DNA of 64,000 bases from Hyphomicrobiales bacterium (GCA_900470445.1 UCAU01000022.1:41977-105976), one strand, 5' to 3'; counted from the first letter of the stretch, positions 33,583 to 43,222 are shown. Notes: a model not told the origin generated them from the letters alone. A program made the numbers and translations.

Positions 33583-34428
33583 TCAACGAGAATTTGGGCG
33601 CACCGCCCGTTCGGGCGGTCCCGGGAGACGGAAAACGGCGTCGGCAAGGCTGGGTGCCATGGGCTGGTCGTCGTCGCTGGGAAGCAGAACGGCGCAGTCC
33701 TTTATGCCAAGGTCCGCAAGCTGGAACGGCGTGCCGTAACGATATTCGAGGTGACCGCGTCCGATAATGCCGACGACCAGTGGCGGGTTAGGCTGGTCCA
33801 GGTGGCGCGCAATATTGCAAGCGAATGCGCGGTCCCAGGTTTGCTGTGCGCGCACGAAACGGTCGAAGGCCGGGTCGGCACTACTTTTGGCCTCGCGGTC
33901 AGGGCGTGGTCCGCCAGTGAGACTGAACAGGTAGTCGCGATAAGCCTGAGTGGCGGGCTTTGCCGGCGTCAGTCCGTCGCGCTCTGCCTCGGGGATTGCG
34001 TCCCAGCCCTCCTTGCCCACCCGTGTGACCAGGGGGCGTTCACAGTTGAGCGCCAGCATTGGAAGCTTGAACTGGCGGCAGAATTCGAAGATGGGAAGAT
34101 AGAGAGCCGGGTCGAAGCGCCAGACTGCGTTCCATTCGCTTTCGGCCAGGAACGTTGGCACGTCCAGCTCACCCGCCACCCAGCGATCGAGCGCGGGTTG
34201 CACCCGCCGCGGGAACATCTCAAAGCCCACGGCTATATCTTGCCGAAAGGCTAGAAGGCCCGCGCAGACATGCATCTGCCAGCGATGGATATCGTAACGA
34301 TCATGCGTCTCACCGAGCAACACGACCTGCTGGCGCGCGGCACGCGCCAGCAGGTCGCCATGCCTCGCGGCGGTGCCGCTGGCTGGTTCAACCCAGCCAC
34401 CGACGACATGCATGGGACGCGAGATCAT
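33583..34428 (-). CDS. ChaN family (DUF399) probable heme-binding protein
   Basis: 281 residues from ATG 34428, which overlaps the preceding stop by four bases (ATGA). The ChaN signature VVLLGETHDRYDIHRWQ is near residues 31-47, with GFEMFPRRVQPALDRW following and GRGHLEYRYGTP near the C-terminus. ChaN proteins bind heme; some are lipoproteins, but this one shows no clear lipobox at the chosen start. Position in a unit with a TonB receptor and a HemS-like gene supports a role in heme handling. Confidence 0.82.
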   Translation of the reverse strand: MISRPMHVVGGWVEPASGTAARHGDLLARAARQQVVLLGETHDRYDIHRWQMHVCAGLLAFRQDIAVGFEMFPRRVQPALDRWVAGELDVPTFLAESEWNAVWRFDPALYLPIFEFCRQFKLPMLALNCERPLVTRVGKEGWDAIPEAERDGLTPAKPATQAYRDYLFSLTGGPRPDREAKSSADPAFDRFVRAQQTWDRAFACNIARHLDQPNPPLVVGIIGRGHLEYRYGTPFQLADLGIKDCAVLLPSDDDQPMAPSLADAVFRLPGPPERAVRPNSR

Positions 34429-35141
34429 GTTGTTATAGCGGCAGGCAGACCGCGCACGACTAGACCAGTTGGCACGCCATCCTGGTCCAATGCCTCGTGA
34501 ATCATATTGGTGCCGTCGCCGGAAGCTCGCCAGTCCGACACGGTACCGGCCTTGAGATGCAGGTGGAAATCGGCGCGCATGATGTTGATGAAGCCCATGG
34601 CCGGATTGACCTTCTCCACCATGCCCGTCCACTTCTGTACAAAGCCTGGACGGCTAAAAGCGATCATAATATTCGCCTTCGTGTCCCTCGCCAAATTAAA
34701 GGGTCGCGTTCCGATCTCCTCCGGGTCGACATTCGGTCGCTCTCCGCGCGGCTCGACCGGCTTTTCGGGGAGGGCTTCCCCCGCACCGAATTGTGCTAGA
34801 GCGGCGTCGAAAGGCTCTAGCCCGTTAAATCCGACGACGCTGAACAGGCATTCAGCATCGACATCGAGGAAGTCGATGCGCGGATAGGCCTGCTCGCCCA
34901 TAACGCTGGTGCGATCAACGATGATCGTCGCAATGGCAGATGGGTCCATACGACTGTCGTGCTCGACGCCGGAACAAACCAGCCAGCCATCGTCAACGGT
35001 TACAGCCTCGATCGTGCCGATGCGCTCGTGCGTAGCGCCGGCGCGCTTTGCAGTGACCATTAGCTTGCCCATGGAGGGTAGTGCCCGAATTACTGAGGCG
35101 GCCGGCACGGGAAGTCGCTCACGTGGATTGTTTTCAGTCAT
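34425..35141 (-). CDS. HemS/ChuX-like heme utilisation protein (tentative)
   Basis: 238 residues. The segment LPSMGKLMVTAKRAGATHERIG and the C-terminal FINIMRADFHLHLKAGTVSDWRA resemble half-domains of HemS/HmuS and ChuX/HutX proteins, which bind or degrade cytoplasmic heme. It is longer than ChuX and shorter than HemS. The histidine in ATHERIG is a candidate heme ligand. No signal peptide is visible, so it should be cytoplasmic. The family call is by pattern and context and is only moderately sure. Confidence 0.55.
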   Translation of the reverse strand: MTENNPRERLPVPAASVIRALPSMGKLMVTAKRAGATHERIGTIEAVTVDDGWLVCSGVEHDSRMDPSAIATIIVDRTSVMGEQAYPRIDFLDVDAECLFSVVGFNGLEPFDAALAQFGAGEALPEKPVEPRGERPNVDPEEIGTRPFNLARDTKANIMIAFSRPGFVQKWTGMVEKVNPAMGFINIMRADFHLHLKAGTVSDWRASGDGTNMIHEALDQDGVPTGLVVRGLPAAITT

Positions 35142-35150
35142 GGTCTAAGG

Positions 35151-36902
35151 TCAGGCAGGTTGAAGATCAGGATGGAGAAGCGACGCAGGCGAAGCGCCAG
35201 GGTCGAGTGTGATGTGACGCAAGGAGCCGAGCCCCTGTGGCGGCCGGTGGGCAACGATGATGAAAGTGGTATCGGGTAGTTCGCGCCGCAGTATGCAGAG
35301 AAGCTCGGTCTCCGCAGCAATATCGAGACCGGAGGTTGGCTCGTCGAGCAGCGCCCATTGCGGTCTGTGGACCAGCAAACGGCCCAGCGCGAGACGCTGT
35401 TGCTCGCCACCGGACAGGCCATGGGCCGCCATGGTATCGGAGCGGCCGAATTCCACATCAGCCAGTTCACCAAGGCCGACCTTGGCCAAGGCAATATCGA
35501 GGTCCTCCGCACCGAAGTCCTGCTTGTCACGTGGATAAGCCAAAGCATCGTGGATGTCGCCGATGGGAAAATAGGGACGTTGCGGCAAGACGATCATTGA
35601 AGCGCTGGGGGTAAAGACTTCCCCCGAGCCATGCGGCCATAGCCCGGCCAGCGTCTTGATGAGCGTAGTCTTGCCAAGGCCCGAAGCACCAGACAGCCAC
35701 ACGGCTTCGCCGCGGGTAATTGCGAAGTCGGGGATGTTTAGCATGACGGTCCCCTGCGGCGTTTCCAAAGCAAGACCCTTGAGGCCGAGAACACCATCGG
35801 AGGAGTCGTGCTGGGCGATGCGCCGACCGGTTCGCCCTGCTGCCTTGGCGGCCTCGAGAAAATCATCGAGGCGTGACGAGGCCGCAACCAGATCAGATAG
35901 ATCGCGATAGGAAAAGACGAACCATGAAAGGCTTGTCACAACATTGGAGAAGGCCATGCTGAGCGACATGAGCCCACCGAAGGCGACATGACCGGCGAGG
36001 TACCCGGGTAAGGCAACGAACAGCGGCACGCGCAACACGGTGCTGGAATAGGGAAAGGTGAAGCAGCTCAGGATCAGATCGCGGTTGATCAGCCTGCGCC
36101 AGTTGGCGATGATGGCGTCGAAGCGGTTGTTGAAAACGCCGCGCTCTGCCCGTTCACCGGCAGACATGGCCACTTCATCGTAATTGAGGCGCAGGCGGGC
36201 CAGGGCGAAGCGAAAATTGGCCTCGCGGCGCTGCTGCTCCACCAGCAGCCCCTTAAGCGGGTAGCCCAGAAAATGAACAAGCAGACTGCATAGCGCGACA
36301 TAAAGAAAGGCGGCCCAGACCATATAGTTCGGGACGTCCCACGGCAGGCCGATGAAGGCAAGCGACAGCGGGAAGCTGGCGAGGCTCCAAAGCAGGACGA
36401 TATATGAGAATAGACCGGCAACTCGACCGATAAGATCGAGCGCCTCGCTAAGCACTTTCTCGATGAAGAACTTGCAGTCGTCGGCAATGCGCTGGTCGGG
36501 ATTGTCGACCGGCTGGCTCTGGGGACCGGGCATACTATCGGCGCTGTTGGCGAGATGCCAGTAGGCGCGATTGTTCAGCCATATATCGAGGGCGCCCTGA
36601 GTGAGCGTACGGCGCCAGCGCATCTGCAACATCTTGCGGAGGTAAAGCCCGATCAGATGAATACAGACGTTCGCCGCCACAATGAGGAAGAAAACGCCGA
36701 CCTGCCTAATAGCTTCGGACCCATTCATTGCCTCAAGCGCACCATAGAAGTCGCCGTTCCACTGTACCAGGCGAATGGAGGTGGCAATGCCGACGAAATC
36801 CAGGACGACGATCGCGACAAAGAAGGCAATGCCCATCTTACCGCGGGGACCTGAAATGCAAAGTTTCAGCAGGCGCCAGAACTGGGAGAGAGCGCGCAAC
36901 AC
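35151..36902 (-). CDS. SbmA/BacA-like ABC transporter with fused ATPase (YddA/Rv1819c type)
   Basis: 583 residues from GTG 36902, which has AAGGA eight bases upstream; a TTG at 36917 lacks a ribosome site. The N-terminal half has about six membrane segments and the family motif NPDQRIADDCKFF. The C-terminal ATPase has Walker A GASGLGKTT, signature LSGGEQQRLALGR and Walker B WALLDEPTSGLD. This exporter-fold group includes Rv1819c, which imports cobalamin and peptides. It lies directly between a TonB receptor gene and a HemS-like gene, in the place where a heme ABC importer would be expected. Confidence 0.9.
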   Translation of the reverse strand: MLRALSQFWRLLKLCISGPRGKMGIAFFVAIVVLDFVGIATSIRLVQWNGDFYGALEAMNGSEAIRQVGVFFLIVAANVCIHLIGLYLRKMLQMRWRRTLTQGALDIWLNNRAYWHLANSADSMPGPQSQPVDNPDQRIADDCKFFIEKVLSEALDLIGRVAGLFSYIVLLWSLASFPLSLAFIGLPWDVPNYMVWAAFLYVALCSLLVHFLGYPLKGLLVEQQRREANFRFALARLRLNYDEVAMSAGERAERGVFNNRFDAIIANWRRLINRDLILSCFTFPYSSTVLRVPLFVALPGYLAGHVAFGGLMSLSMAFSNVVTSLSWFVFSYRDLSDLVAASSRLDDFLEAAKAAGRTGRRIAQHDSSDGVLGLKGLALETPQGTVMLNIPDFAITRGEAVWLSGASGLGKTTLIKTLAGLWPHGSGEVFTPSASMIVLPQRPYFPIGDIHDALAYPRDKQDFGAEDLDIALAKVGLGELADVEFGRSDTMAAHGLSGGEQQRLALGRLLVHRPQWALLDEPTSGLDIAAETELLCILRRELPDTTFIIVAHRPPQGLGSLRHITLDPGASPASLLHPDLQPA

Positions 36903-36974
36903 GACAAAATCCTTCAAGAATGAAGGGCGCGGGGCGCCCTTCTGTTGTTTGGAATGTCTCTGGGCATCGCCTGA

Positions 36975-39299
36975 TCAGAACTTGACCGAGGTCCCGATCT
37001 TGAACGTGCGGCCGGGGCCAACCTGGGCTGCCAGCGGGTTCTGGCCCTGCACGGCGATGTCGGTCTGGTTGGCTGCGTAGCCAGTTAGCGTGTTGGGGAA
37101 ATATCTAGTGTCCAAGATGTTCTGGACACCGAAGTTGATCTCCACATTTTCCGTGGGCTTCCAGGTGACGTAGCCATCGAGCAGCGCATAGCCATCGGGC
37201 TTGAAGGCAGCGGGATCGGCGCGCTCGGTGACGCCGGAGGCGAGCGTGGTCAGCAGTTCAAACTTCAGACCGTTTTCCGGCATTTCGTAGCGAATACCAA
37301 GAACGGCCGTCAGTGGGGTGGCCCCGTCGAATGGTGTTGTCGCCGCCCCCGAACTGACGCGTTGCGAACCATGCTGCCAGGTCAGGTTGGCAGTGGCAAA
37401 GATGTTCTCGTAGAACTCATACTCCCCACCAAACTCGATACCATAGAGGTCGACCAACTCGACGTTGTCGGACCAGTAGACTGTCGGATCGCCGGCGGGG
37501 TCGAGGGGAGCGCCAGGCCGCGGCTGCAGGCCTCGAATGAAGTTATCGTATTTGGAATAGAAACCGGTCACGCTGAACCAGCCCTTATCAAACTCGCCAC
37601 GAATACCGGCTTCGTAGTTGCTGACCGATTCCGGCTTCAGCTCGGGATTTGGCGTGATGTTGACGAGACCAGTAGTGCCGATGCCGAGGCTGGACTGGAA
37701 CAATTGCTGGGCGCTCGGCATCTTGAAGCCTTCGCCATAGGCTGCGTAGACTGAGAAATTGTCAGTCAGCTCATATTGCACTGAGAGTTTCTTGATCAAT
37801 TCGGTGCTATTTACTTCGCCCGGCTTATAACCCGGAAGGCTGGCGTAGCTGGCATCGGGAGAGATGGTGTAATTAGCCAGACGCAGACCGGGTGTTATCG
37901 TCAGTCGGTCATCGAAGGCTTTGATCTCATCCTGTAGGAAGAAGTCGGCGCGCACCGTCTCCACTTTAGGGAACGAGAACCCCTGATTGATGGCCGGCGG
38001 CGTGATCACGCCATCCGATCTCCAAGTCGTATTGGTGCCAGTATAGTCACTCCTGGCGATATCACCGTCGAAGCCATAGGTCAGGGTATGGTTGGTCGGA
38101 CCGACACCGAACGAGGATACCAGTTGCAGATCGGCCTCAAGGAAGCGCTCGCTGTAGTCGCGGAACTGGGTAACCGTCTGAGTGCGGGTCGGATAAGTGC
38201 GATAGGAGATGCTGTTGGTGACGCGCTTCTGCGGCGAGTAAGAAACTTGCCACTTGACGCTATCGAGCCACGGCGCATTGACCTGCCAATTGTGCTCAAC
38301 GGCGAGCCGGTAGCGGGTCATGTCGAGCTCGCGCGGATAGGCATTGCTCACATAGCCGCCCGCCCTCGCACCTGAATCCCAGATCTGCTGGATAACGGTA
38401 TTGCGATCGAAGAGTTCGCCGGTCAGCTTGATCTCGTGATCGGCATTGGGTGCAATCACAAGCTTCACCAGGCCGTTATAGGCACTGGTATCGGCTGGAT
38501 ACAGCTGGTCGCAACGAAAGTAGGTCGGACGCGGGCACGCGGCCCAAGGCGCACCGTCAGGATCAGCATTGGTCAGCTTGGCTTCATTCGCGGAGAGATG
38601 GCCAAAGCTGCCCAGCACTTGCATGGGACCAAAATCATAAGCGCCAGTGATCTGCTTGCGCCAGGAATTATCGAAGCTGTCGAAAGATGTCCGCACCTCG
38701 ACAGCCCATGGCTTGTCTGAACCTTCGAGCAGATCGGATGGATCGCGCGTCCGGAACGCTACCGTGCCTCCAAGCGCATCGGCGCCCATCAGCACCGAGT
38801 TCGGACCGCGCATGATTTCAACGGCCTTCATGTTGAAGGGATCGACGAAATCGCGGCTGCCGTCAGTGATGCGCTCCTGCACGCGGCTGCCATCGACAAG
38901 CAACTGTACGCGATTGCCGCTCATGCCGCGGATGGTGAAGCCGGTGAGCTGGCCCCAGGGATTGGTAATCGAGGTCTGCCGGTCAACGGAAACGCCGGGC
39001 TCGTTGCGCACCAGATCTTGAATGTCGCGGACGACCCGTTCGTTGATCTGATCCTGACCGATTACGGTGATCGTTGCAGGTACATCAAGCAGTCGCTGAG
39101 AGGTGCGCGTTGAAGTGATCACTAGCCGCTGCAGCATGGTTATCTGAGTGCCGCTCACATTGTCTTGAGCCAGGGTCACGGAGACCCCGCACATGAGCAC
39201 TGAAGCAAGGATTGTGCTGCCGAGCAGCGCGCGCAACGACTGTCTGCGCACGGCTTTGCTGTCGCCCGCCGAGCTGGCGCGCGTGGTATGTCCGATCAT
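36975..39299 (-). CDS. TonB-dependent outer membrane receptor, heme/iron-chelate type
   Basis: 774 residues with a long signal peptide (about 1-44). The plug domain has a TonB-box-like LQRLVITST and GFTIRGMSGNRVQLLVDGSRV; the barrel has YGEGFKMPSAQQLFQ and NPELKPE, the FRAP/NPNL-type boxes of hemin and iron-chelate receptors, and ends in FKIGTSVKF with a terminal aromatic residue. No histidine lies between the two boxes, unlike classical HmuR heme receptors. It is first in the operon and has a possible iron box upstream. Confidence 0.92.
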   Translation of the reverse strand: MIGHTTRASSAGDSKAVRRQSLRALLGSTILASVLMCGVSVTLAQDNVSGTQITMLQRLVITSTRTSQRLLDVPATITVIGQDQINERVVRDIQDLVRNEPGVSVDRQTSITNPWGQLTGFTIRGMSGNRVQLLVDGSRVQERITDGSRDFVDPFNMKAVEIMRGPNSVLMGADALGGTVAFRTRDPSDLLEGSDKPWAVEVRTSFDSFDNSWRKQITGAYDFGPMQVLGSFGHLSANEAKLTNADPDGAPWAACPRPTYFRCDQLYPADTSAYNGLVKLVIAPNADHEIKLTGELFDRNTVIQQIWDSGARAGGYVSNAYPRELDMTRYRLAVEHNWQVNAPWLDSVKWQVSYSPQKRVTNSISYRTYPTRTQTVTQFRDYSERFLEADLQLVSSFGVGPTNHTLTYGFDGDIARSDYTGTNTTWRSDGVITPPAINQGFSFPKVETVRADFFLQDEIKAFDDRLTITPGLRLANYTISPDASYASLPGYKPGEVNSTELIKKLSVQYELTDNFSVYAAYGEGFKMPSAQQLFQSSLGIGTTGLVNITPNPELKPESVSNYEAGIRGEFDKGWFSVTGFYSKYDNFIRGLQPRPGAPLDPAGDPTVYWSDNVELVDLYGIEFGGEYEFYENIFATANLTWQHGSQRVSSGAATTPFDGATPLTAVLGIRYEMPENGLKFELLTTLASGVTERADPAAFKPDGYALLDGYVTWKPTENVEINFGVQNILDTRYFPNTLTGYAANQTDIAVQGQNPLAAQVGPGRTFKIGTSVKF

Positions 39300-39381
39300 T
39301 TAGGCCCCCAAAGGAATAACGCTTTGCTGGCTTGACCGGGTCAGGCGGATGGCTGGCTACACGGCCGACATCTACTTAACA

Positions 39382-39396
39382 TGAATATAATAGTCA
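39382..39396 (-). promoter_or_regulatory. Candidate iron-responsive TGA-N9-TCA (RirA/IRO) box
   Basis: TGA-N9-TCA lies about 85 bases upstream of the TonB receptor start within an AT-rich patch, overlapping a TTGACT that could serve as the -35. The pattern matches the IRO box bound by RirA in rhizobia (family knowledge). It is a short motif, so chance occurrence is possible. The remainder of the gap 39300-39639 shows no gene. Confidence 0.55.
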
Positions 39397-39639
39397 ACAA
39401 TTAAAGCTCAAGTCCTTCTGTCAGCGTATCGCCTCCCAAGCCCAACCGCTCGTTCGTTAGATTCCAGCGGGAAATGTGATCAGAACCGCGAGAAGCGATG
39501 GGTCAGGCCTTGGAGGCGCCCGGTTGCCTCCGGCCGGACCGCTGACACAAAGACAAGGCAGCTGTCGTTGATCGGGCACCAGAAGCCGCCATTCAGCAGT
39601 TTTGGATCGTTCTAGCGTTCAGGAGCACAATACACGTTC

Positions 39640-40638
39640 CTAGGCCGCCAACCGTTGGGCGCTCATTTTTACGGAGACGATGATGCCGCCCTCGGACCAT
39701 TCAGTTTCTATGGAGCCGAGCAATTGCCCCGTTACAATTCTGTTGAGTAGCTTGCTTCCATATCCTGCTTCTGCCTGTGGCTTCACCATCGGACCGCTGT
39801 GCTCAGTCCATACGAGACACACTTCATCGTCCGTGGCAGTCCCGGAAATATCCAGCATGCCTGACTCGACGGAAAGCGCTCCATATTTCAAGGAATTGGT
39901 CGCCAATTCGTGGATGACCAGTGCCAGGGTTGTCGCGGACTGTTCACCGATACCCATGCGGGGAACGGCCACACGAATTCGCCCGCTGAAAGCTCCGGTA
40001 TCGTCGTAAGGCGCCAGGAGTACGGAAATTAGATCGCCCAACAGTGCGGCACGTCCTTGCTCATCCGGAAGAGGCCTAACAAGATTATGTGCTCTACCCA
40101 GCGCGGTTAGCCGATTGGTCAGTTCCTTGGCCATCTCTGCAACAGATGTCGCCGAGCGGGACGTCAGATTGGTGAGACCTGCCGCAATCGCCAGAAGGTT
40201 CTTGACCCGATGGCTCATCTCGCCAGCAAGGAGTTCGTGACCTTCCTCTGCCTGCTTGCGGCCGGTAACGTCGAGAAAAACGCCCGACATTTGCCCCTTA
40301 TGCAATCCCTCATCGTTGCCCAGTCCGCGGGCCGATATCCATCTAATTTCCTCACCGAGAAGGATACGAAAATCGATTTCATAGGCGCCAACGAGGGCGC
40401 GGGTTGCTGTGAATGCCGCCCGAACCCGATCTCGATCGGCGGGGTGAATTCGTGAGGAGAGGTCCTCAAACCTCACCGAGCCTTCTGCCGGTAATCCCCA
40501 GAGCTCGAAGGCCCGCTCGTCCATGGCGAAATCGTCGGTCTCAACCGTCCACGACCATAGCGCTACCCCAGCGGCATGCAGCGCCCGCTTAAGATTTTTC
40601 ACTTCCCAAAGTGGATGGCTTTCGTCGAACAGCGGCAT
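39640..40638 (-). CDS. HWE-family sensor histidine kinase with PAS domain
   Basis: 332 residues, no membrane segments. A PAS domain (about 15-135) precedes the HWE-type phosphoacceptor region EMSHRVKNLLAIAAGLTNL (histidine near 145) and an ATPase domain with LALVIHELATNSLKYGAL and GYGSKLLNRIV. AGGAGG stands just before the ATG. It is cytoplasmic and probably senses a small ligand, light or redox through PAS. The response regulator upstream in the same strand is its likely partner. Confidence 0.9.
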   Translation of the reverse strand: MPLFDESHPLWEVKNLKRALHAAGVALWSWTVETDDFAMDERAFELWGLPAEGSVRFEDLSSRIHPADRDRVRAAFTATRALVGAYEIDFRILLGEEIRWISARGLGNDEGLHKGQMSGVFLDVTGRKQAEEGHELLAGEMSHRVKNLLAIAAGLTNLTSRSATSVAEMAKELTNRLTALGRAHNLVRPLPDEQGRAALLGDLISVLLAPYDDTGAFSGRIRVAVPRMGIGEQSATTLALVIHELATNSLKYGALSVESGMLDISGTATDDEVCLVWTEHSGPMVKPQAEAGYGSKLLNRIVTGQLLGSIETEWSEGGIIVSVKMSAQRLAA

Positions 40639-40793
40639 ATGCGCCTCCTAGCCACCGTTTGAGCAGGTTACGCACGTTCACGCCATCCCCTGCGTAAGGT
40701 GCAAACCATCAACGCAACCTTCAGAGGCTATGCAGTCGTCAGCTCGCGTCGACACACCCGCGCCAAGCGAGGCACGGGTAGGCTGAATCTCAA

Positions 40794-41159
40794 TCAGGCG
40801 GAGAGCAGCTCGCGCATTGACCGCAGTACAGCCAGATGCGCGTAGGGCTTGCTGACGAATATGCTGCCATCCGGTATTTCAGCGATGTCCACGTTTCGAT
40901 GACCGGACGTGACAATGATTTTGACGGGCGGCCAGCGATCTCGAACTGCTGCAGCAAGCTTTAAGCCATCCATGGATCCGGGCATGTCTATGTCGGTGAA
41001 CAGCAGCCTTATGCTGGGTGTAATATTGAGAATTTCGATCGCCTGATCGGCGTTCGAAGCTTCGAGGACTTCATATCCGACGTCTCGAAGCTGGTCAGCC
41101 ACGTCTAACCGGACAAGGACTTCGTCGTCGACGACTAGTACAGCTATCCGGTCGGTCAT
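40794..41159 (-). CDS. Single-domain CheY-like response regulator
   Basis: 121 residues from ATG 41159; a TTG at 41171 in frame is closer to an AGAGG and is possible. It is a bare receiver domain: acidic pair in LVVDDEVLV, phosphoacceptor aspartate in LLFTDIDMPG, and the conserved lysine in IFVSKPYAH. It has no output domain, so it acts by protein contact or by phosphate relay with the adjacent HWE kinase. Confidence 0.9.
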   Translation of the reverse strand: MTDRIAVLVVDDEVLVRLDVADQLRDVGYEVLEASNADQAIEILNITPSIRLLFTDIDMPGSMDGLKLAAAVRDRWPPVKIIVTSGHRNVDIAEIPDGSIFVSKPYAHLAVLRSMRELLSA

Positions 41160-41205
41160 ACATCGGTCCAATTCGCCTCTGAACGGGTGACAGCAACGCG
41201 GGGAA

Positions 41206-41622
41206 GTGGCTAACGATCCAAATTATCTCAAAACGCCGGCGTTAAGTGCCGGTCGGGCCGTCCCGGTGCAACATTCTCGCCGAAATGACGCCTTTCTGGC
41301 CAATGCCGCTGCAGCGATGTTTCCAAAGTCACCCTCCAGCGTTGGTAGAGAGGCATATCGCCTTGAAGGAAGTCAGATGCAAAATGGCGAACGAGCCTTT
41401 TATACGAGCGAGAACGGGGACCGGTGGCTGCTTCTTGCGGGAGAAGACGTCGTGTCGGTGCGCCACGTTCCAAATGCCGCTTCCGGGGGACAGCGCAAAA
41501 CCTACGAGCTAGGAGCCTTCCTAATCGAGGAGCGCCATTCCGCACAAAATCAAGCGCTTCGGGCATTAATCTCGTCATTGACTAGAACCGAAGAAAGCCA
41601 TCCAGCCGCTGCTCAAGAGTAA
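41206..41622 (+). CDS. Conserved hypothetical protein
   Basis: 138 residues starting with GTG at 41206. A middle segment, ENGDRWLLLAGEDVVSVRHVPNAASGGQ followed by ELGAFL, looks like a short conserved soluble domain seen in hypothetical proteins of Hyphomicrobiales (recognition by pattern only). The first 40 residues look unstructured. It is divergent from the response regulator gene, sharing a 46-base gap. Confidence 0.6.
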   Translation: MANDPNYLKTPALSAGRAVPVQHSRRNDAFLANAAAAMFPKSPSSVGREAYRLEGSQMQNGERAFYTSENGDRWLLLAGEDVVSVRHVPNAASGGQRKTYELGAFLIEERHSAQNQALRALISSLTRTEESHPAAAQE

Positions 41623-42010
41623 TTACGACTATTCGACGCGGATGTGACGAGTGCGTCCCCTCCTCGGTCTGGAAAGGCGCATTGCGGCAGATATCGGTTG
41701 ATGAGCACCGCAGCAGCGGCAATGTCGTTGTCGTTCACGGCCTCGCCTGTATTGATGCCAGGCTCGCTCGGGCATCCCCCGCGCGTAGAACTGCAACGCA
41801 CCGCTGCTATACGCATGCCAATTTCGGCTGGCGAGCGAGGCCGTCACCTTCCCGACTAAGCGGATTCATCGGGAAGGTACAGATGCGGTATGCGCTCCAT
41901 CGAGGGTTTGCTCGGACTTACCGACAACCATCGCGACTCGGTGGGCTAGCCGGAATGACGAGGTCGACCCAAAGCTCAGAGAGGTCGGCCCAGGAGCCGT
42001 GGTCGCGAAC
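41623..42010. other. Intergenic stretch, no supported gene
   Basis: About 390 bases between two converging genes. Overlapping short open frames on both strands lack family similarity and ribosome sites. No repeat or terminator is evident. Confidence 0.5.
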
Positions 42011-43222
42011 TCAAGATTTGGACGCTGACTGGGTGCCAATCTGCAGGCTCCGCCCGGCACCTAAGGCAAGCAGTGCCAACACCGCGCAGAGGGCGATGCA
42101 CGCGACAAGCGCAGGTTGCCAGCTCCCGAGCTTGTCGCGCAATGCTCCGATCAAAACCGGTGCTGTGGCTGACATTAGATAGCCGATCGACTGGGTCATG
42201 CCCGAAAGGCTTGCGGTTTGCTGTGCGGTTCGGGTGCGTAGCCCGATGAAGGCAAGGGCCAGAATGAACGCGCCGCCGATGCCGAAGCCGAAGAGCACCA
42301 CCCAAAGGAGCGCGAAAGTAGGCATCAAGAGCAGTCCGACCAATGCAATTAGACCTGATGCCGCAAGGCCAATGGCGAGACCGCGCTGATCCTTTGCTCG
42401 CTGCACAATAGGGACAATCACGAGTGCTGGGAAAGCCGTAGCCAATTGCATGATCCCATGAAGTGAACCCGCCTCGGTGGATGAAAAGCCCTGGGCGACC
42501 AGGATAGAGGGAAGCCAGGCGGTGATAGCGTAGTAGACGAAGGAATTGACCCCGAAGAATAATGTGACCTGCCAAGCCAGAGGGGAACGCCATACCGCGC
42601 CGCCATGGGGAGGCGTGGCGGTGCCGGGCGACACAGGCGTGTGTCTGTAAAGCTGAGGTAGCCAGAGCAAGACGCTGGCAGCAGGTAGGACGACAAAGGC
42701 AGCTAGCGAAATCTGCCAGTTGAAACTGTGGGCCAGCGGTACGACCGCTGCAGAACCGAGCGCAGAGGCAATGCCCATAGCAATGGAGTAGATCGCGGTG
42801 AGTTTCGTGAGTTGATCAGGAAAATCTCGCTTGATCAGGCTGGGCAACAGAGTGTTGCCCAGCGCTATGCCGGCACCCAAAAGGCAGGTGCCAAGGAACA
42901 ATCCCCATGAGGGCCCTGCCGATCTTACTAGGATCCCGCCGATCATGACGAGCAGTGCAAGGAGCAATGCACGCTCAAGGCCGTATTCGCGGGCCAGCAG
43001 CGCGGCGAACGGTGACACTACGCAGAAGACCAGCAACGGCAGGGTGATGAGAAGGCCTGCCTCGCTCGCCCCCATACCGAAGGTGTCCCTTAGCACGCCG
43101 AGTAAGGGACCAACGGCTGTGAAGGTGCCGCGCAGAGTAGTGGAGAAGACGAGGATACCGGCGATAACCCAAAGTGGATTCAGGGGACGGGCGCGAGATG
43201 ACATTTTGCTCAAAACCGACAT
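42011..43222 (-). CDS. MFS transporter of the CynX/NimT family
   Basis: 403 residues with about 12 membrane segments. The sequence LRGTFTAVGPLLGVLRDTFGMGASEAGLLITLP near the N-terminus and the overall pattern place it with CynX/NimT proteins, which export small toxic compounds such as 2-nitroimidazole or move cyanate. An AraC-type gene is divergent, as in the E. coli nimT-nimR arrangement. The ATG at 43222 has AGGATC upstream. Confidence 0.85.
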   Translation of the reverse strand: MSVLSKMSSRARPLNPLWVIAGILVFSTTLRGTFTAVGPLLGVLRDTFGMGASEAGLLITLPLLVFCVVSPFAALLAREYGLERALLLALLVMIGGILVRSAGPSWGLFLGTCLLGAGIALGNTLLPSLIKRDFPDQLTKLTAIYSIAMGIASALGSAAVVPLAHSFNWQISLAAFVVLPAASVLLWLPQLYRHTPVSPGTATPPHGGAVWRSPLAWQVTLFFGVNSFVYYAITAWLPSILVAQGFSSTEAGSLHGIMQLATAFPALVIVPIVQRAKDQRGLAIGLAASGLIALVGLLLMPTFALLWVVLFGFGIGGAFILALAFIGLRTRTAQQTASLSGMTQSIGYLMSATAPVLIGALRDKLGSWQPALVACIALCAVLALLALGAGRSLQIGTQSASKS

